In this document: positions 9,077 to 18,134 of the stretch, piece after piece
Layout of the letters: each line of letters begins with the position of its first letter
Numbering within the stretch: position 1 is the first letter of the stretch
Assembly (NCBI RefSeq): GCF_008727875.1
Contig: NZ_VTWS01000002.1
Location: forward strand, 744,001-808,000
DNA length: 64,000 nt
DNA from: Larkinella humicola
GTDB taxonomy: Bacteria; Bacteroidota; Bacteroidia; Cytophagales; Spirosomataceae
Direction of reading: 5' to 3'
Translations under genes and position numbers: made by a program
Notes under the pieces: model-generated
The model's input: the letters and a program-made list of their open reading frames with translations, nothing else
What the model was told of the DNA's origin: nothing
The model's database searches: none

Positions 9077-9559
9077 ATGAGACGCATTCTGATTCCCCTG
9101 ATCATTCTTCTGCTTATATTCGGCGTATTTTATTACCTGACCGCCTGGAGTTACAGCGACGGCGAACGGGCCGGTACCATTTCCAAATACAGCCGCCGGG
9201 GCTATGTTTTCAAGACCTGGGAAGGCGTTTTGAACGTTGGCGGTTTTTCGGGCGAAACCGGTTCGCTTACGCCACAGTACTTCGATTTCTCGGTGAAAGA
9301 CGATTCCGTGGCCCAGCAAATCAACCAGGCCGTGAAAACCGGTGAGCGCGTGACGCTGCATTACGAAGAAAAACTGGTCAAACTTCCCTGGAATGGCGAA
9401 ACCAAATACTTTGTGACCGGTGTTGAGATTGTGGCACCGCAATACCGCTACGGCGTACCGGGCCAACCGGTGTATCCGAACCAACCCGCTCCGTCAACAC
9501 CGCCTGCCCCCCAAGCGGTGCCCGCACCGATCGATACCGTACGGAGGGATACACTGTAA
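9077..9559 (+). CDS. Conserved membrane-anchored protein (often mislabelled 6-phosphogluconate dehydrogenase)
   Basis: 160 aa with one N-terminal membrane segment (about residues 3-22) and a soluble beta-rich domain: DGERAGTISKYSRRGYVFKTWEG, FDFSVKDD and VTLHYEEKLVKLPWNGETKYFVTGVE. The C-terminal ~30 residues are Pro/Ala-rich and look disordered. I recall similar Bacteroidota proteins being labelled 6-phosphogluconate dehydrogenase, but there is no Rossmann motif here, so no function is assigned. The gene follows the permease by 69 bp and precedes the oxygenase gene by 18 bp. Confidence 0.75.
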   Translation: MRRILIPLIILLLIFGVFYYLTAWSYSDGERAGTISKYSRRGYVFKTWEGVLNVGGFSGETGSLTPQYFDFSVKDDSVAQQINQAVKTGERVTLHYEEKLVKLPWNGETKYFVTGVEIVAPQYRYGVPGQPVYPNQPAPSTPPAPQAVPAPIDTVRRDTL

Positions 9560-9577
9560 CGTGGGTATCTGCTAACT

Positions 9578-10579
9578 ATGCTAAAAACCGTCAGTCTTCA
9601 ACGCATTTTTCCGGACGAACTCCTGGACCAATATCGGCAACAGGGGGATCCGGAGGCCGATGCCGTTATTGCCTCGGTGGCCGCCCAACAGGGCCGTGAA
9701 AGCGTCGGTTTGCTGATGCGCTGGCTCGGCAATACCGCCGACATGGACGGCCTTGAACAACCCTCAGTCGTTCAGGCCTTTATGATGACCCAGGCCCACC
9801 TCCCCGACTGGGCCGACCGCCGGAAGATGGACGTGGCTATGCGGTTTTTCAAAAAAAACGAAGTCGCCGTAGGCTTGACCCTGGGGTGTTATTCCCTGCC
9901 TTATTGCTACGCCGGAGCCGACGGCGCGCGGGTGCTCTGGCTCTCGCAGCGAATTCACAACGACACCCGGAAGCGGCTGGAAGAAACCGGCGAATGGGTG
10001 TTCGGAATCATGAAGCCCCGCGACTGGGAGAGTGGGAAGGCCCTTCGCCGAACCCTGAAAATCCGCCTGCTGCACGCGTCGATCCGCTGGTTTACACGGC
10101 ACGGCGGGCAATGGGATCTGGTTTGGGGTTATCCGATCAACCAGGAAGACATGGCGGCTACCAATCTGGCGTTTTCGTACATTGTGATTCGGGGGCTGCG
10201 AAAAGCCGGTATTCCGATGACGCCTGAAGAAGAAGACGCCTACCTGCACCAGATCAATGTGGCCGGTTCGCTGCTGGGCGTTGCAGACGAGCTGTTACCC
10301 CGGAATCTGCGCGAAGCCTTTCACCTCGAACGCACCATTGCCCGGCGGCAGTTTCGACCTTCGGAGCAGGGAACCGGCCTGACACGGTCGCTGCTTCAGG
10401 CCCTCGAAAACCTGGCACCACCCGCCCTGCGGAACCTCCCGGCAGCCCAAATGCGTTTCTTCCTCGGCGACGAACTGGCCGATTTGCTGAATCTTCCGGC
10501 GGTGCCGCTGGAAAAACGGCTGGTCGGGCTGGCAACATCGCTGCCCATTTTTCCCAAATTATTGAATTCCAGTCTCTGA
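9578..10579 (+). CDS. MpaB-family oxygenase (DUF2236)
   Basis: 333-aa helical protein of the ER-bound oxygenase MpaB / rubber-oxygenase catalytic domain family. Markers are LPYCYAGADGARVLWLSQRI, the RLLHASIRWFTR helix and NQEDMAATNLAFSYIVIRGL, which contain the basic and His residues expected near a b-type haem in this family (an R/K-x-x-x-H-x-x-x-R pattern). Family members cleave or oxidise isoprenoid chains; the substrate here is unknown. It ends 47 bp before an iterated hairpin and mnmE. Confidence 0.8.
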   Translation: MLKTVSLQRIFPDELLDQYRQQGDPEADAVIASVAAQQGRESVGLLMRWLGNTADMDGLEQPSVVQAFMMTQAHLPDWADRRKMDVAMRFFKKNEVAVGLTLGCYSLPYCYAGADGARVLWLSQRIHNDTRKRLEETGEWVFGIMKPRDWESGKALRRTLKIRLLHASIRWFTRHGGQWDLVWGYPINQEDMAATNLAFSYIVIRGLRKAGIPMTPEEEDAYLHQINVAGSLLGVADELLPRNLREAFHLERTIARRQFRPSEQGTGLTRSLLQALENLAPPALRNLPAAQMRFFLGDELADLLNLPAVPLEKRLVGLATSLPIFPKLLNSSL

Positions 10580-10666
10580 TAAACCCTGATTTCCTCTGGT
10601 AAACTCTGAGAAATAACTCATTGTTAATCAGAGATTATCAGAGAACATCAGAGGTTATCAGAGATT
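10573..10666. repeat. Family G hairpin with 10-bp iterated arms upstream of mnmE
   Basis: Four tandem decamers (ATCAGAGATT, ATCAGAGAAC, ATCAGAGGTT, ATCAGAGATT) occupy 10627-10666, ending 4 nt before the mnmE start. The segment 10573-10610 is an imperfect reverse complement of 10627-10664, so the whole forms a ~38-bp hairpin whose arms are both built of the ATCAGAG unit. The left arm overlaps the stop region of the MpaB-family gene (ends 10579). Confidence 0.8.
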
Positions 10667-10670
10667 ATAA

Positions 10671-12047
10671 ATGACTATTTTACAACAGGAACCGATTGCG
10701 GCTCTGGCGACGGCGCCGGGCATTGGTGCCATTGCCGTTATTCGGGTATCGGGCGACAACGCCATTGCGCTGACCAGCCGGATTTTTCGCGGCAAAGACC
10801 TCAACCAGCAAGCTTCCCATACCGTTCATTTCGGCACCATTCGGGATCAGCAAAACGCGATCATCGACGAGGTGCTGGTGACTATTTTCCGCAGCCCGTC
10901 CTCGTTTACGAAGGAAGATGTGGTCGAAATTTCCTGCCACGGTTCGGAGTATGTGATCCGGCAAATTCTGCGGCTGTTGCTGAAAGAAGGCGTGCGGATG
11001 GCCCAGCCGGGGGAATTTACGCAGCGGGCTTTTCTGAACGGCCAGTTTGATCTGGTGCAGGCCGAAGCCGTCGCCGACCTCATTGCCGCCGACTCCGAAG
11101 CCACCCACCGGGCCGCCCTGACCCAACTCCGGGGCGGTTTTTCGAAACAGCTCAAGGCACTTCGCCAGCAATTGATCGAGTTTGCGGCCCTGATTGAACT
11201 CGAACTGGATTTTGGCGAAGAGGATGTGGAGTTTGCCCAACGCGACGACTTACGGAAGCTCGTGTATGCCATTCAGCGCGTGCTGCGGCCACTGATTGAC
11301 TCGTTTTCGGTTGGAAATGCCATCAAAAACGGCGTGGCGACGGTGATTGCGGGCAAACCCAATGCCGGCAAATCGACCTTGCTGAATGCGCTGCTGAACG
11401 AGGAAAAAGCCATCGTTTCCGACATTCCCGGCACCACGCGGGATGTAATCGAGGATGAGTTATTTCTCGACGGCATTCGCTTCCGGCTCATCGACACCGC
11501 CGGACTCCGCGAAGCCACCGACACCATCGAGGCCATTGGTGTGGAACGCACCCGGCAGCAACTGGACAAAGCCGCCATCATCGTCTACCTATTCGACGCG
11601 GCTGAAACCACGCTGGCCGAAATTGCCGAAATTGAAGCGGAGTTGAAAAACCGGACGGTGCCGTATCTGCTCGTTGCCAACAAGATGGATAAGCTGGCGG
11701 ATACCGAAATCGATCAGTGGCGGGCTTCATTCGGGTCGGAACTGGTGCCAATTCAGGCCAATACCGGCAAAAATCTGGACCAGATGACGCAACGCCTGGT
11801 GGGTTTCGTGAAAACGAACGCCATTCCCGGCAGCACCGTCGTCACGAATCTGCGCCATTACGAACACCTGACCCAAACCGACGCGGCCCTTATCCGCGTC
11901 CTCGACGGGCTGGATGCCGGAACGACCCAGGACTGGATCGCCATCGAACTCCGCGACGCCCTGCACCACCTGGGCGAGTTGACGGGGGAGATTACGACGG
12001 ACGACCTGCTGGCGACGATTTTCAGTAAGTTCTGTATTGGAAAGTAA
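10671..12047 (+). CDS. mnmE: tRNA modification GTPase MnmE
   Basis: 458 aa; with MnmG it installs the cmnm5 group on U34 of certain tRNAs. Domains: N-terminal folate-binding domain (1-~120; FTKEDVVEISCHGS, QPGEFTQRAFLNGQFDL), helical domain, and an inserted GTPase domain from about 220 with G1 GKPNAGKSTLL, G3 DTAGLRE and G4 NKMD. It ends in the diagnostic FSKFCIGK (C-[ILV]-G-K), whose Cys is needed for modification. Length and motifs are complete. The ATG at 10671 follows four 10-bp repeats. A terminator is present at 12137-12172. Confidence 0.97.
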   Translation: MTILQQEPIAALATAPGIGAIAVIRVSGDNAIALTSRIFRGKDLNQQASHTVHFGTIRDQQNAIIDEVLVTIFRSPSSFTKEDVVEISCHGSEYVIRQILRLLLKEGVRMAQPGEFTQRAFLNGQFDLVQAEAVADLIAADSEATHRAALTQLRGGFSKQLKALRQQLIEFAALIELELDFGEEDVEFAQRDDLRKLVYAIQRVLRPLIDSFSVGNAIKNGVATVIAGKPNAGKSTLLNALLNEEKAIVSDIPGTTRDVIEDELFLDGIRFRLIDTAGLREATDTIEAIGVERTRQQLDKAAIIVYLFDAAETTLAEIAEIEAELKNRTVPYLLVANKMDKLADTEIDQWRASFGSELVPIQANTGKNLDQMTQRLVGFVKTNAIPGSTVVTNLRHYEHLTQTDAALIRVLDGLDAGTTQDWIAIELRDALHHLGELTGEITTDDLLATIFSKFCIGK

Positions 12048-12136
12048 TCCTTTTCACGTACACCCCAAACGTTAGCGCCTTCCCGTCCGTATTCTTAATT
12101 AAAAACCGGCCTGATAAACCTATGCCATTTTTTGTG

Positions 12137-12172
12137 ACCCGAGCCGAAAAAAACTTTTTTTTTGGCTCGGGT
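12137..12172. terminator. Intrinsic terminator after mnmE
   Basis: ACCCGAGCC (12137-12145) pairs with GGCTCGGGT (12164-12172); the inner part is an A-run facing a T-run, so the stem continues inward. It lies 90 bp after the mnmE stop. Confidence 0.8.
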
Positions 12173-12699
12173 TCCCTTGTGAGGGCCGGGACGTAATCAG
12201 GGGCGGCACTTTGAATCGAGCGGTACGCAATCTGATTGTCAGGTTGCCTATCGTAAAAAAGCTCAAATTTGATCTCAAAATAATTCTATCTGCCACTACA
12301 GGCGGGTTTCCAAGAAAAGGCCCGGGTTAAGCTATCTTTTAGGCTACAGATTCAAGACTACCGGGTTGAATAAGCCCATAGCGTAGCTATTCATAAAGTG
12401 CTAAATCCAGAAAATACAATTTATCCGCGAAGGGGTTCGGAAAATAAGGTAAAAGTAATATTCAGAAATACGCTGATTACTTGTGTGAGGCACGAGATTA
12501 TCTTTTTAAATTAAATATTTAAATTAATTATCAGACAAAAAATTTTTTTATTAGTAGATGCGGTGGCAAAATTTTTGCTATGCGTTAAATGTGTTTACCC
12601 GTCTATTTATTCAAAATTTTGAATGTATTTAATTTAAATTTTTTACAATATACCGTATAATAAATAGACAGACAAAACGGTATTTAAAATTTGACATTC

Positions 12700-12783
12700 A
12701 TGAAAAAACAGTTTAAAGTTGCGCATACAAATTCTCTGTCTTTCCTTATTGTGAAGCATCCTATGAAAAAAAAGCTTTTTTAA
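12700..12783 (+). CDS. Possible 27-residue leader peptide (uncertain)
   Basis: An ATG at 12700 opens a 27-codon frame that starts MKKQFKVAHTN, has a short hydrophobic stretch (SLSFLIV) and ends KKKLF at TAA 12781-12783. Its last codons lie in the palindrome AAAAAAGCTTTTTT. It follows the most AT-rich part of the region. There is no homology I recognise, and a random ORF of this size is quite possible. Confidence 0.2.
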   Translation: MKKQFKVAHTNSLSFLIVKHPMKKKLF

Positions 12784-13246
12784 AAAAGAGCAACTAGGCC
12801 TGGTCCAATCCTCCATAACCAGGTATTCCCGATTATTCTTTTGCTTCATTCTCTTCAGGGTGGGCAAATTAACAATCAAATAAGCCAGCATTTACCTCCG
12901 AATGCTGTTGTGATTGCAAAAAACAAAGAGTTACCCATTTAGATGTCAGAGTTGGAAACGGCCGGATTAAGCGACCTTTGCCTTCGCATGCTTAATTCTG
13001 TAACTCGCATTTAAGCTTCAATCATCCTGCTGTCAAGAATACAAACGCGAGCCCCCTCCAGGCTTTACGCGCTATTCTTGTCTGGTTTTCGATGCGATAA
13101 CCAGAATTGATTTCCTCTACAATCAATCATCAGGGACAGGTAATAATGATTTTATGTAACCTGTACTTACGGCAATTTCTCGTCATGAAATTCAAAAAAA
13201 TGAATTTCTGCTGAGGGACAATATGCCCGTTAAATTACAGAAATGG

Positions 13247-13275
13247 ACAGCTAATTTTTTATAAAAAATAGCTGT
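13247..13275. promoter_or_regulatory. AT-rich leader hairpin 68 bp before the surface-protein gene
   Basis: ACAGCTA plus TTTTTTA pairs with TAAAAAA plus TAGCTGT with one bulged A, giving a near-perfect 14-bp stem. Its place in the presumed 5' leader of the gene at 13343 suggests an attenuator or an mRNA-stability element; this is inference. Confidence 0.4.
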
Positions 13276-13342
13276 GAGTGATGCGTGTGTGCCTATGATC
13301 AAAATTTTAATCAACAATCCATCCATTTAAAACCAATTCGCT

Positions 13343-16300
13343 ATGACTCCACATTACTGTTTAACCGAGCGAATTAAAAACCAGCTCTCCCGACAGCGAT
13401 ACCGTCTGACCGTTTTGCTGGCCGGAATCAGTATGCTGGTCAGTATACTACCCGCGTATGCGCAGTCGTGCTATGCCCCCATATCAGGTACGGCGGTGCA
13501 GGTGGGCGGGGTGATTAGTGCAACGGTTTGCGCAGGCCCGCTTTGCCTGGGAACGGGCACCTACAATGAATTGCAAAAAATAACCGATAACAGCCTCGAG
13601 ACGTTTGCCACTATCAATACGACCATTGCCGCTCAGATTGCGCAGGGGATTTCGGTGAAAAGAACCAGCGGCACGTATACCGGAAGTAATGTAGTCGGTT
13701 TTATCCTGTCGCGCAGTGCGCTGGTCGATGTGTCGGTTCTGAGCAGCGTGACCATCCGAACCTACCTGAACGGCAATCCCGTTTCGGCGGCACAGCCCAT
13801 CAGTTCGCTGGTATCCGGCTCTGTATTAGGAAGTACGGAGAAAATGTATGCGACATTCACGACGAATCAGGAATTTGACGAAGTTCGCCTGAATACCAGC
13901 CTGTTGAGTGCCGAAGTGTTCAGCAATCTGCGAATTTTTGCCGCAGTAGCCTTCCCAACCACCTGCTCGTCGCCGGTGTCTACCACCGTTTGTGGTGATT
14001 ACATCAGCGGATTGGGGACCGATGCCACCTACTACGGTTCGGTGACCTGCGTAGGCTGCTCGCTGACCGACCGGGCCAACCTGGTTAATGGGAATAACGC
14101 CGACTACGCGACTCTTTCCGTCGTGGCCGGAGCCGCTCCAACGGCATCCGTAGGCGTCATCGACACCAAAAAAGTATATGCCAGCGGTCAACGGGCCGGT
14201 TTTGTCATTTCCAAGGAAGCAGCCAACGCGCTTCTGTCCGCCAATGCGCTCAATACCATTACGATTGAGACCTATTTATTTGGAACCTTACAGGAAGCCA
14301 AATCCCCGGGCGACCCTACCAATGTGCTCAATTTGTCACTACTGGGCGTCAACACGACCATTCCCAAACAGAAACTGGGGTTTGTAACCACATTGCCGTT
14401 CAACGAAGTACGAATCAAAGTCAACTCACTGGCAACCGTCATTGGGCCTATCCGGCTGTATGGTGCTTTTGTGGAAGCATCAAGCTGTACCAATTGTGAA
14501 AAAGCGTTGGATGCAAACAGCACCGGTAAATACAGCGGTACCATTCAGCAAAACACGAGTTGCGGAATTTTATGTACCAATTCGTTTACAGAACTCTACG
14601 GAATACTGTCCCTGGGTTCAAGTTTGACAAACACCGATCGGGTTACCAATACGACCCTGGGTGATTACGCGACCTATAATACCGGCATTTCGGTTGGAGC
14701 CGGTGCCCGAATCACCGTCAAGAATGATGGCACGGACTTTACGGCGGGAAAAACGTTCGTCGGATTTCACATTTCCACCGAAACCGGTCTGGTCGATTTA
14801 GGCTTACTCAACGGCATTACAATCCGGGTTTACAAAGACGGCAATGCAACCCCCGTCGAGACATCGACCTCGGCCAATTTGCTGGGGGCCGCGCTTCTTT
14901 CCGGTGGCTCCAAGCAATCCGTCGTAGGGTTTACGCCCAGTGTGGCCTTTGATATGGTACAGATCGACATTGGCAGCGTCGTCGGTTTGCTCGGGGAATA
15001 CCGGATTTACGATGCCTTTGTCATCGAAGATGCCGATGGTGACGGCATACCCGATTGCAACGACGTCTGCGGCACCGGAACCGGCAATGACCTCCTCGAT
15101 TTCGACGGCGATGGCATTCCGGACACCTGCGATCCGGATGACGACAACGACGGCATTCCCGACACGGTAGAAAATCCCACGCCCGGAACACCACGCGATA
15201 CCGACAACGACGGTTCTGAAGATTACCACGACCTGGACAGCGACAACGATACCATCCCGGATTCCGTTGAAAAAGGTCCGGATGGCAACAATCCCTCCAA
15301 TACGGACGGTACGGACGTTCCCGACTACCGCGATCCCGACAGCGACAACGACGGCATTCCCGACTCGGTGGAAGCGGGTCCCAACGGCGATACGCCCCGC
15401 AACACGGATGGCGATGCACTGCCTGATTACCTCGATCTGGACAGTGACAATGACGGTATTCTGGACACGACGGAAAAAGGCTCTGACGGCAACAACCCGA
15501 CGAACAGCGATACCAACACCGGCAGCAACCCCGACGGACGACCGGATTACATCGACCTGGATGCTGATAACGACGGCATCAACGACGTGGTGGAAGGCAA
15601 TGGCACCGATGCCGACAACAATGGCATTGCCGACGGCACGCCGGGCGCAACGGGCATTCCGGCTTCGGCAGGCAGCGGTCTGACTCCGCCCAATACTGAT
15701 GGCGACGCCAAACCAGACTTCCAGGACGTTGACAGCGATGGGGATGGAATACCGGATCTCTACGAGAGCGGCATTCCGAGTCCGGGTACGCTCGATACCA
15801 ACAAAGACGGTATTATCGACAATGCCTCCGAAACGGATAACGACGGTGTTCCAACGTCGGTTGATGGGGCAACCGGTAGCTACGGCGATGCCAACAGTCC
15901 GACCCTGCCAAACACGGACGGCGATGCCAATCCCAACTACCGCGATCTGGACAGTGATAACGACGGCATTCTGGATTCGGTGGAACGTGGAGCAGATGGG
16001 ACAAACCCCACCAACAGCGACACCAACTCGGGCGGCACCAGCGATGGCAAACCGAATTACATCGACCTGGATTCGGACAACGACGGCATCAACGATGTGA
16101 TCGAAGGCGGTGGCACCGATGCCGACAACAACGGCATTGCCGACGGCGCACCGGGTTCAACGGGCATTCCGGCTTCAGCAGGCAACGGTCTGACCCCACC
16201 CGATGCGGACAATGATGGCACCCCGAACTACCTGGATCTGGACAGTGATAATGACGGCATCAAGGATCTCTACGAAAGCGGTATTGCCAACCCGGCCACA

Positions 16301-16873
16301 TTAGATACCAATGGAGATGGCATTATCGACAATGCCGATGAGCCGGATAATGACGGTATTCCGCAATCGGTTGATGGCGCAACGAATGCCTATGGCGATG
16401 CCAACAGCCCCACTTTGCCCGACGGTGATACGGATAACAACCCGGATTATACCGACCCGAACGTGGATTTGACCCCGACGAATTTGATGCCCAATGCGGG
16501 CTTTACGGCCGTTGGCCAGTCGCGCAGTCTGACCATCACCGTACGGAACATTCCGGCCAACTCGGTTTCCAACGGAACGATTACGGTGACGGTGACCAAA
16601 CCGACTCAGTACATGACGGTTGCCTTCTCAGGCTCCGCGGGTGATGAATGGACGCTCACTGATTCGGGAAGCTTCTTCAGATTGGTATCAAAACCGGGTG
16701 TTACCATCGCGGGATTAGCCGCCAATGCGAAAAGCATCGGGCTGACGCTGACCCTGACCGCAGGGGCCAACTCGGGAGCCAGCCTGATCAATACCCGCAT
16801 CCAGAGTGGCTCGGGCGGTGAGGTCAATAACGAAAACAATACCGCGGTTACAGCCGTCAACATTACCTTCTAA
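13343..16873 (+). CDS. Giant surface protein with thrombospondin type-3 calcium-binding repeats
   Basis: 1176 aa. Signal peptide ends near SILPAYAQ (about residue 41). Residues ~42-570 hold three diverged copies of a ~170-aa Cys-containing beta domain (each with a TFATINT/DYATLSV/DYATYNT-like strand and an R-I-Y/F-A-A/DAF ending). Residues ~560-1045 are TSP3-type repeats, D-x-D-x-D-G-x-x-D units such as DSDNDGIPDSVE, including two copies of a ~170-residue super-repeat starting near residues 699 and 869. The last ~115 residues form a beta domain resembling the DUF11/CARDB type. The repeats should bind many Ca2+ ions and form a stiff stalk. No T9SS sorting domain is visible at its C-terminus. 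The next gene encodes a T9SS-sorted protein. Confidence 0.85.
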   Translation: MTPHYCLTERIKNQLSRQRYRLTVLLAGISMLVSILPAYAQSCYAPISGTAVQVGGVISATVCAGPLCLGTGTYNELQKITDNSLETFATINTTIAAQIAQGISVKRTSGTYTGSNVVGFILSRSALVDVSVLSSVTIRTYLNGNPVSAAQPISSLVSGSVLGSTEKMYATFTTNQEFDEVRLNTSLLSAEVFSNLRIFAAVAFPTTCSSPVSTTVCGDYISGLGTDATYYGSVTCVGCSLTDRANLVNGNNADYATLSVVAGAAPTASVGVIDTKKVYASGQRAGFVISKEAANALLSANALNTITIETYLFGTLQEAKSPGDPTNVLNLSLLGVNTTIPKQKLGFVTTLPFNEVRIKVNSLATVIGPIRLYGAFVEASSCTNCEKALDANSTGKYSGTIQQNTSCGILCTNSFTELYGILSLGSSLTNTDRVTNTTLGDYATYNTGISVGAGARITVKNDGTDFTAGKTFVGFHISTETGLVDLGLLNGITIRVYKDGNATPVETSTSANLLGAALLSGGSKQSVVGFTPSVAFDMVQIDIGSVVGLLGEYRIYDAFVIEDADGDGIPDCNDVCGTGTGNDLLDFDGDGIPDTCDPDDDNDGIPDTVENPTPGTPRDTDNDGSEDYHDLDSDNDTIPDSVEKGPDGNNPSNTDGTDVPDYRDPDSDNDGIPDSVEAGPNGDTPRNTDGDALPDYLDLDSDNDGILDTTEKGSDGNNPTNSDTNTGSNPDGRPDYIDLDADNDGINDVVEGNGTDADNNGIADGTPGATGIPASAGSGLTPPNTDGDAKPDFQDVDSDGDGIPDLYESGIPSPGTLDTNKDGIIDNASETDNDGVPTSVDGATGSYGDANSPTLPNTDGDANPNYRDLDSDNDGILDSVERGADGTNPTNSDTNSGGTSDGKPNYIDLDSDNDGINDVIEGGGTDADNNGIADGAPGSTGIPASAGNGLTPPDADNDGTPNYLDLDSDNDGIKDLYESGIANPATLDTNGDGIIDNADEPDNDGIPQSVDGATNAYGDANSPTLPDGDTDNNPDYTDPNVDLTPTNLMPNAGFTAVGQSRSLTITVRNIPANSVSNGTITVTVTKPTQYMTVAFSGSAGDEWTLTDSGSFFRLVSKPGVTIAGLAANAKSIGLTLTLTAGANSGASLINTRIQSGSGGEVNNENNTAVTAVNITF

Positions 16874-16880
16874 ATCAACC

Positions 16881-16907
16881 AGTCTGGGGGGCCAGGCCCC
16901 CCAGACT
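16881..16907. terminator. Strong GC hairpin between the two surface-protein genes
   Basis: AGTCTGGGGGGCC (16881-16893) and GGCCCCCCAGACT (16895-16907) are perfect 13-bp complements. It starts 8 bp after the 1176-aa gene's stop and is followed by a weak T-rich stretch (TTTCATCTCTT). It may be a terminator or attenuator that lowers expression of the following gene. Confidence 0.65.
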
Positions 16908-16939
16908 TTCATCTCTTCCACGAAACCAACACAAATTCC

Positions 16940-18013
16940 ATGAAAAAGCAACTACTTATCGCGTTCATCTTCCTGGCCGTCATCCAGCTTTCGCACCAGA
17001 GCCAGGCCCAGGTGGTTGACGTTTATGCTACCCCAACGGATGTTATCTCCGATGACAATACGTCAACCTTTGCCGGCCCCAATCATCCCGGGGTGGTGCG
17101 GGTGACAGTGGGCAACAACAACCCCGCTCCGATTCCGGCGGGGCAAATGTCGGTTGTAATAACGCTCAATCAGTATGTCAACTACGTGTCGGCTTCGTCC
17201 ATTCCCGGTTTTGCCGTGGTTCCCAGTAACACCAGCACGACCAGCGTATATTTGATCAACACCATTCCCATTACGGAAGCGGGATCACCCATTGTTCTGG
17301 AGATCAACGTACTAGCGGTTCAAACCGTTGCGGCTACGACCATTACGTCCACGGCTTCGCTGGTGGAACCGACGGATCTCTCCGAAAACATCACGAACAA
17401 CAACACCAGCAACCGGGAGACGTCCGTTGGCACTTCGGCCCTGCCCGTCACCCTGTCGTCCTTCAACGCCAAAGACGTCAACAAACACGCGGTGCTGGAA
17501 TGGACTACCTCATCGGAGAAAAACAACGCGTATTTCGAAGTACAGCATTCGACCAATGCCCGCGATTTTGAGGTGCTGGGCACCGTAAAAGGCCACGGAA
17601 CAACGTATCAAACCCAGAATTACCGCTTCACGCAGGAATATCCCGATCCGGCGGTGGTTCATTATTACCGCTTGCGGCAGGTGGATACGGACGGTAAATA
17701 CGAATTCAGCTTCCTGCGCTCCCTGACGTTTGAAGGCTACGTGGGCATCGAACTGAAACTGTCGACCAATCCGGTTACCAACGGCACCATCAAAGCGTAT
17801 GTCGATTATGGCGACGAAAACCTCTCCCGGGAAGCGAATCTGATTCTGGTCGACAACATGGGCCGAACCGTCGGCAAACAATCGGTTTTGCTGGAGAAAG
17901 GCCGGAATACCGTGCAGTTTCAGGGCGTGTCGCTACACAGCGGCCTGTACGTGATTTCGTTGCAGAACCCGTCGCTGGTGCAGCCGAAGTTCGTAAAAGT
18001 GGCAGTTCAGTAA
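16940..18013 (+). CDS. Secreted protein with T9SS type A C-terminal sorting domain
   Basis: 357 aa. Signal peptide KKQLLIAFIFLAVIQLSHQSQAQ. Residues ~24-165 form a DUF11-like beta domain similar in theme to the end of the preceding protein. From ~170 comes the very common Bacteroidota spacer LPVTLSSFNAKDVNKHAVLEW and TSSEKNNAYFEVQHSTNARDF, ending YYRLRQVDTDGKYEFS. The last ~85 residues fit a Por-type (type A) sorting domain: LSTNPVTNGTIKAYVDY, ILVDNMGRTVGKQ, GLYVISLQN and a final KFVKVAVQ. It should therefore pass the outer membrane through T9SS and be attached to the surface. Confidence 0.85.
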   Translation: MKKQLLIAFIFLAVIQLSHQSQAQVVDVYATPTDVISDDNTSTFAGPNHPGVVRVTVGNNNPAPIPAGQMSVVITLNQYVNYVSASSIPGFAVVPSNTSTTSVYLINTIPITEAGSPIVLEINVLAVQTVAATTITSTASLVEPTDLSENITNNNTSNRETSVGTSALPVTLSSFNAKDVNKHAVLEWTTSSEKNNAYFEVQHSTNARDFEVLGTVKGHGTTYQTQNYRFTQEYPDPAVVHYYRLRQVDTDGKYEFSFLRSLTFEGYVGIELKLSTNPVTNGTIKAYVDYGDENLSREANLILVDNMGRTVGKQSVLLEKGRNTVQFQGVSLHSGLYVISLQNPSLVQPKFVKVAVQ

Positions 18014-18134
18014 CCGGCTGAACTGACAGATCTGAAAGCACTGATTTTTTCGGTACCGCCGTCCTGAAAACCGCGGAACCGGGCTCCGTATTGCCAACAA
18101 ATTATGCAGCGAATCCCTCATCCTAGCTTATAAA

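Larger units (their letters stand above)
12173..13342. other. Long AT-rich intergenic region upstream of the surface-protein gene
   Basis: About 1.2 kb with no convincing gene on either strand, and clearly more AT-rich than its surroundings, especially 12500-12700. It contains a possible 27-codon ORF (12700-12783), a small dyad GAAATTCA/TGAATTTC (13187-13208) and a longer hairpin at 13247-13275. No tRNA or recognised riboswitch was seen. It may be an extended 5' regulatory or leader region for the gene at 13343, or low-constraint DNA. Confidence 0.6.

Noticed and set aside
12643-12891. 82-codon minus-strand ORF in the AT-rich region, preceded by a GGAGG-like sequence
   Set aside because: No recognisable family or coherent hydrophobic pattern, and Shine-Dalgarno use is weak in this phylum; probably chance.
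12048-13342. tRNA, rRNA, 6S or tmRNA genes in the long gap
   Set aside because: No cloverleaf with TTCRA/T-arm and CCA-type acceptor or other conserved RNA core was seen by eye.
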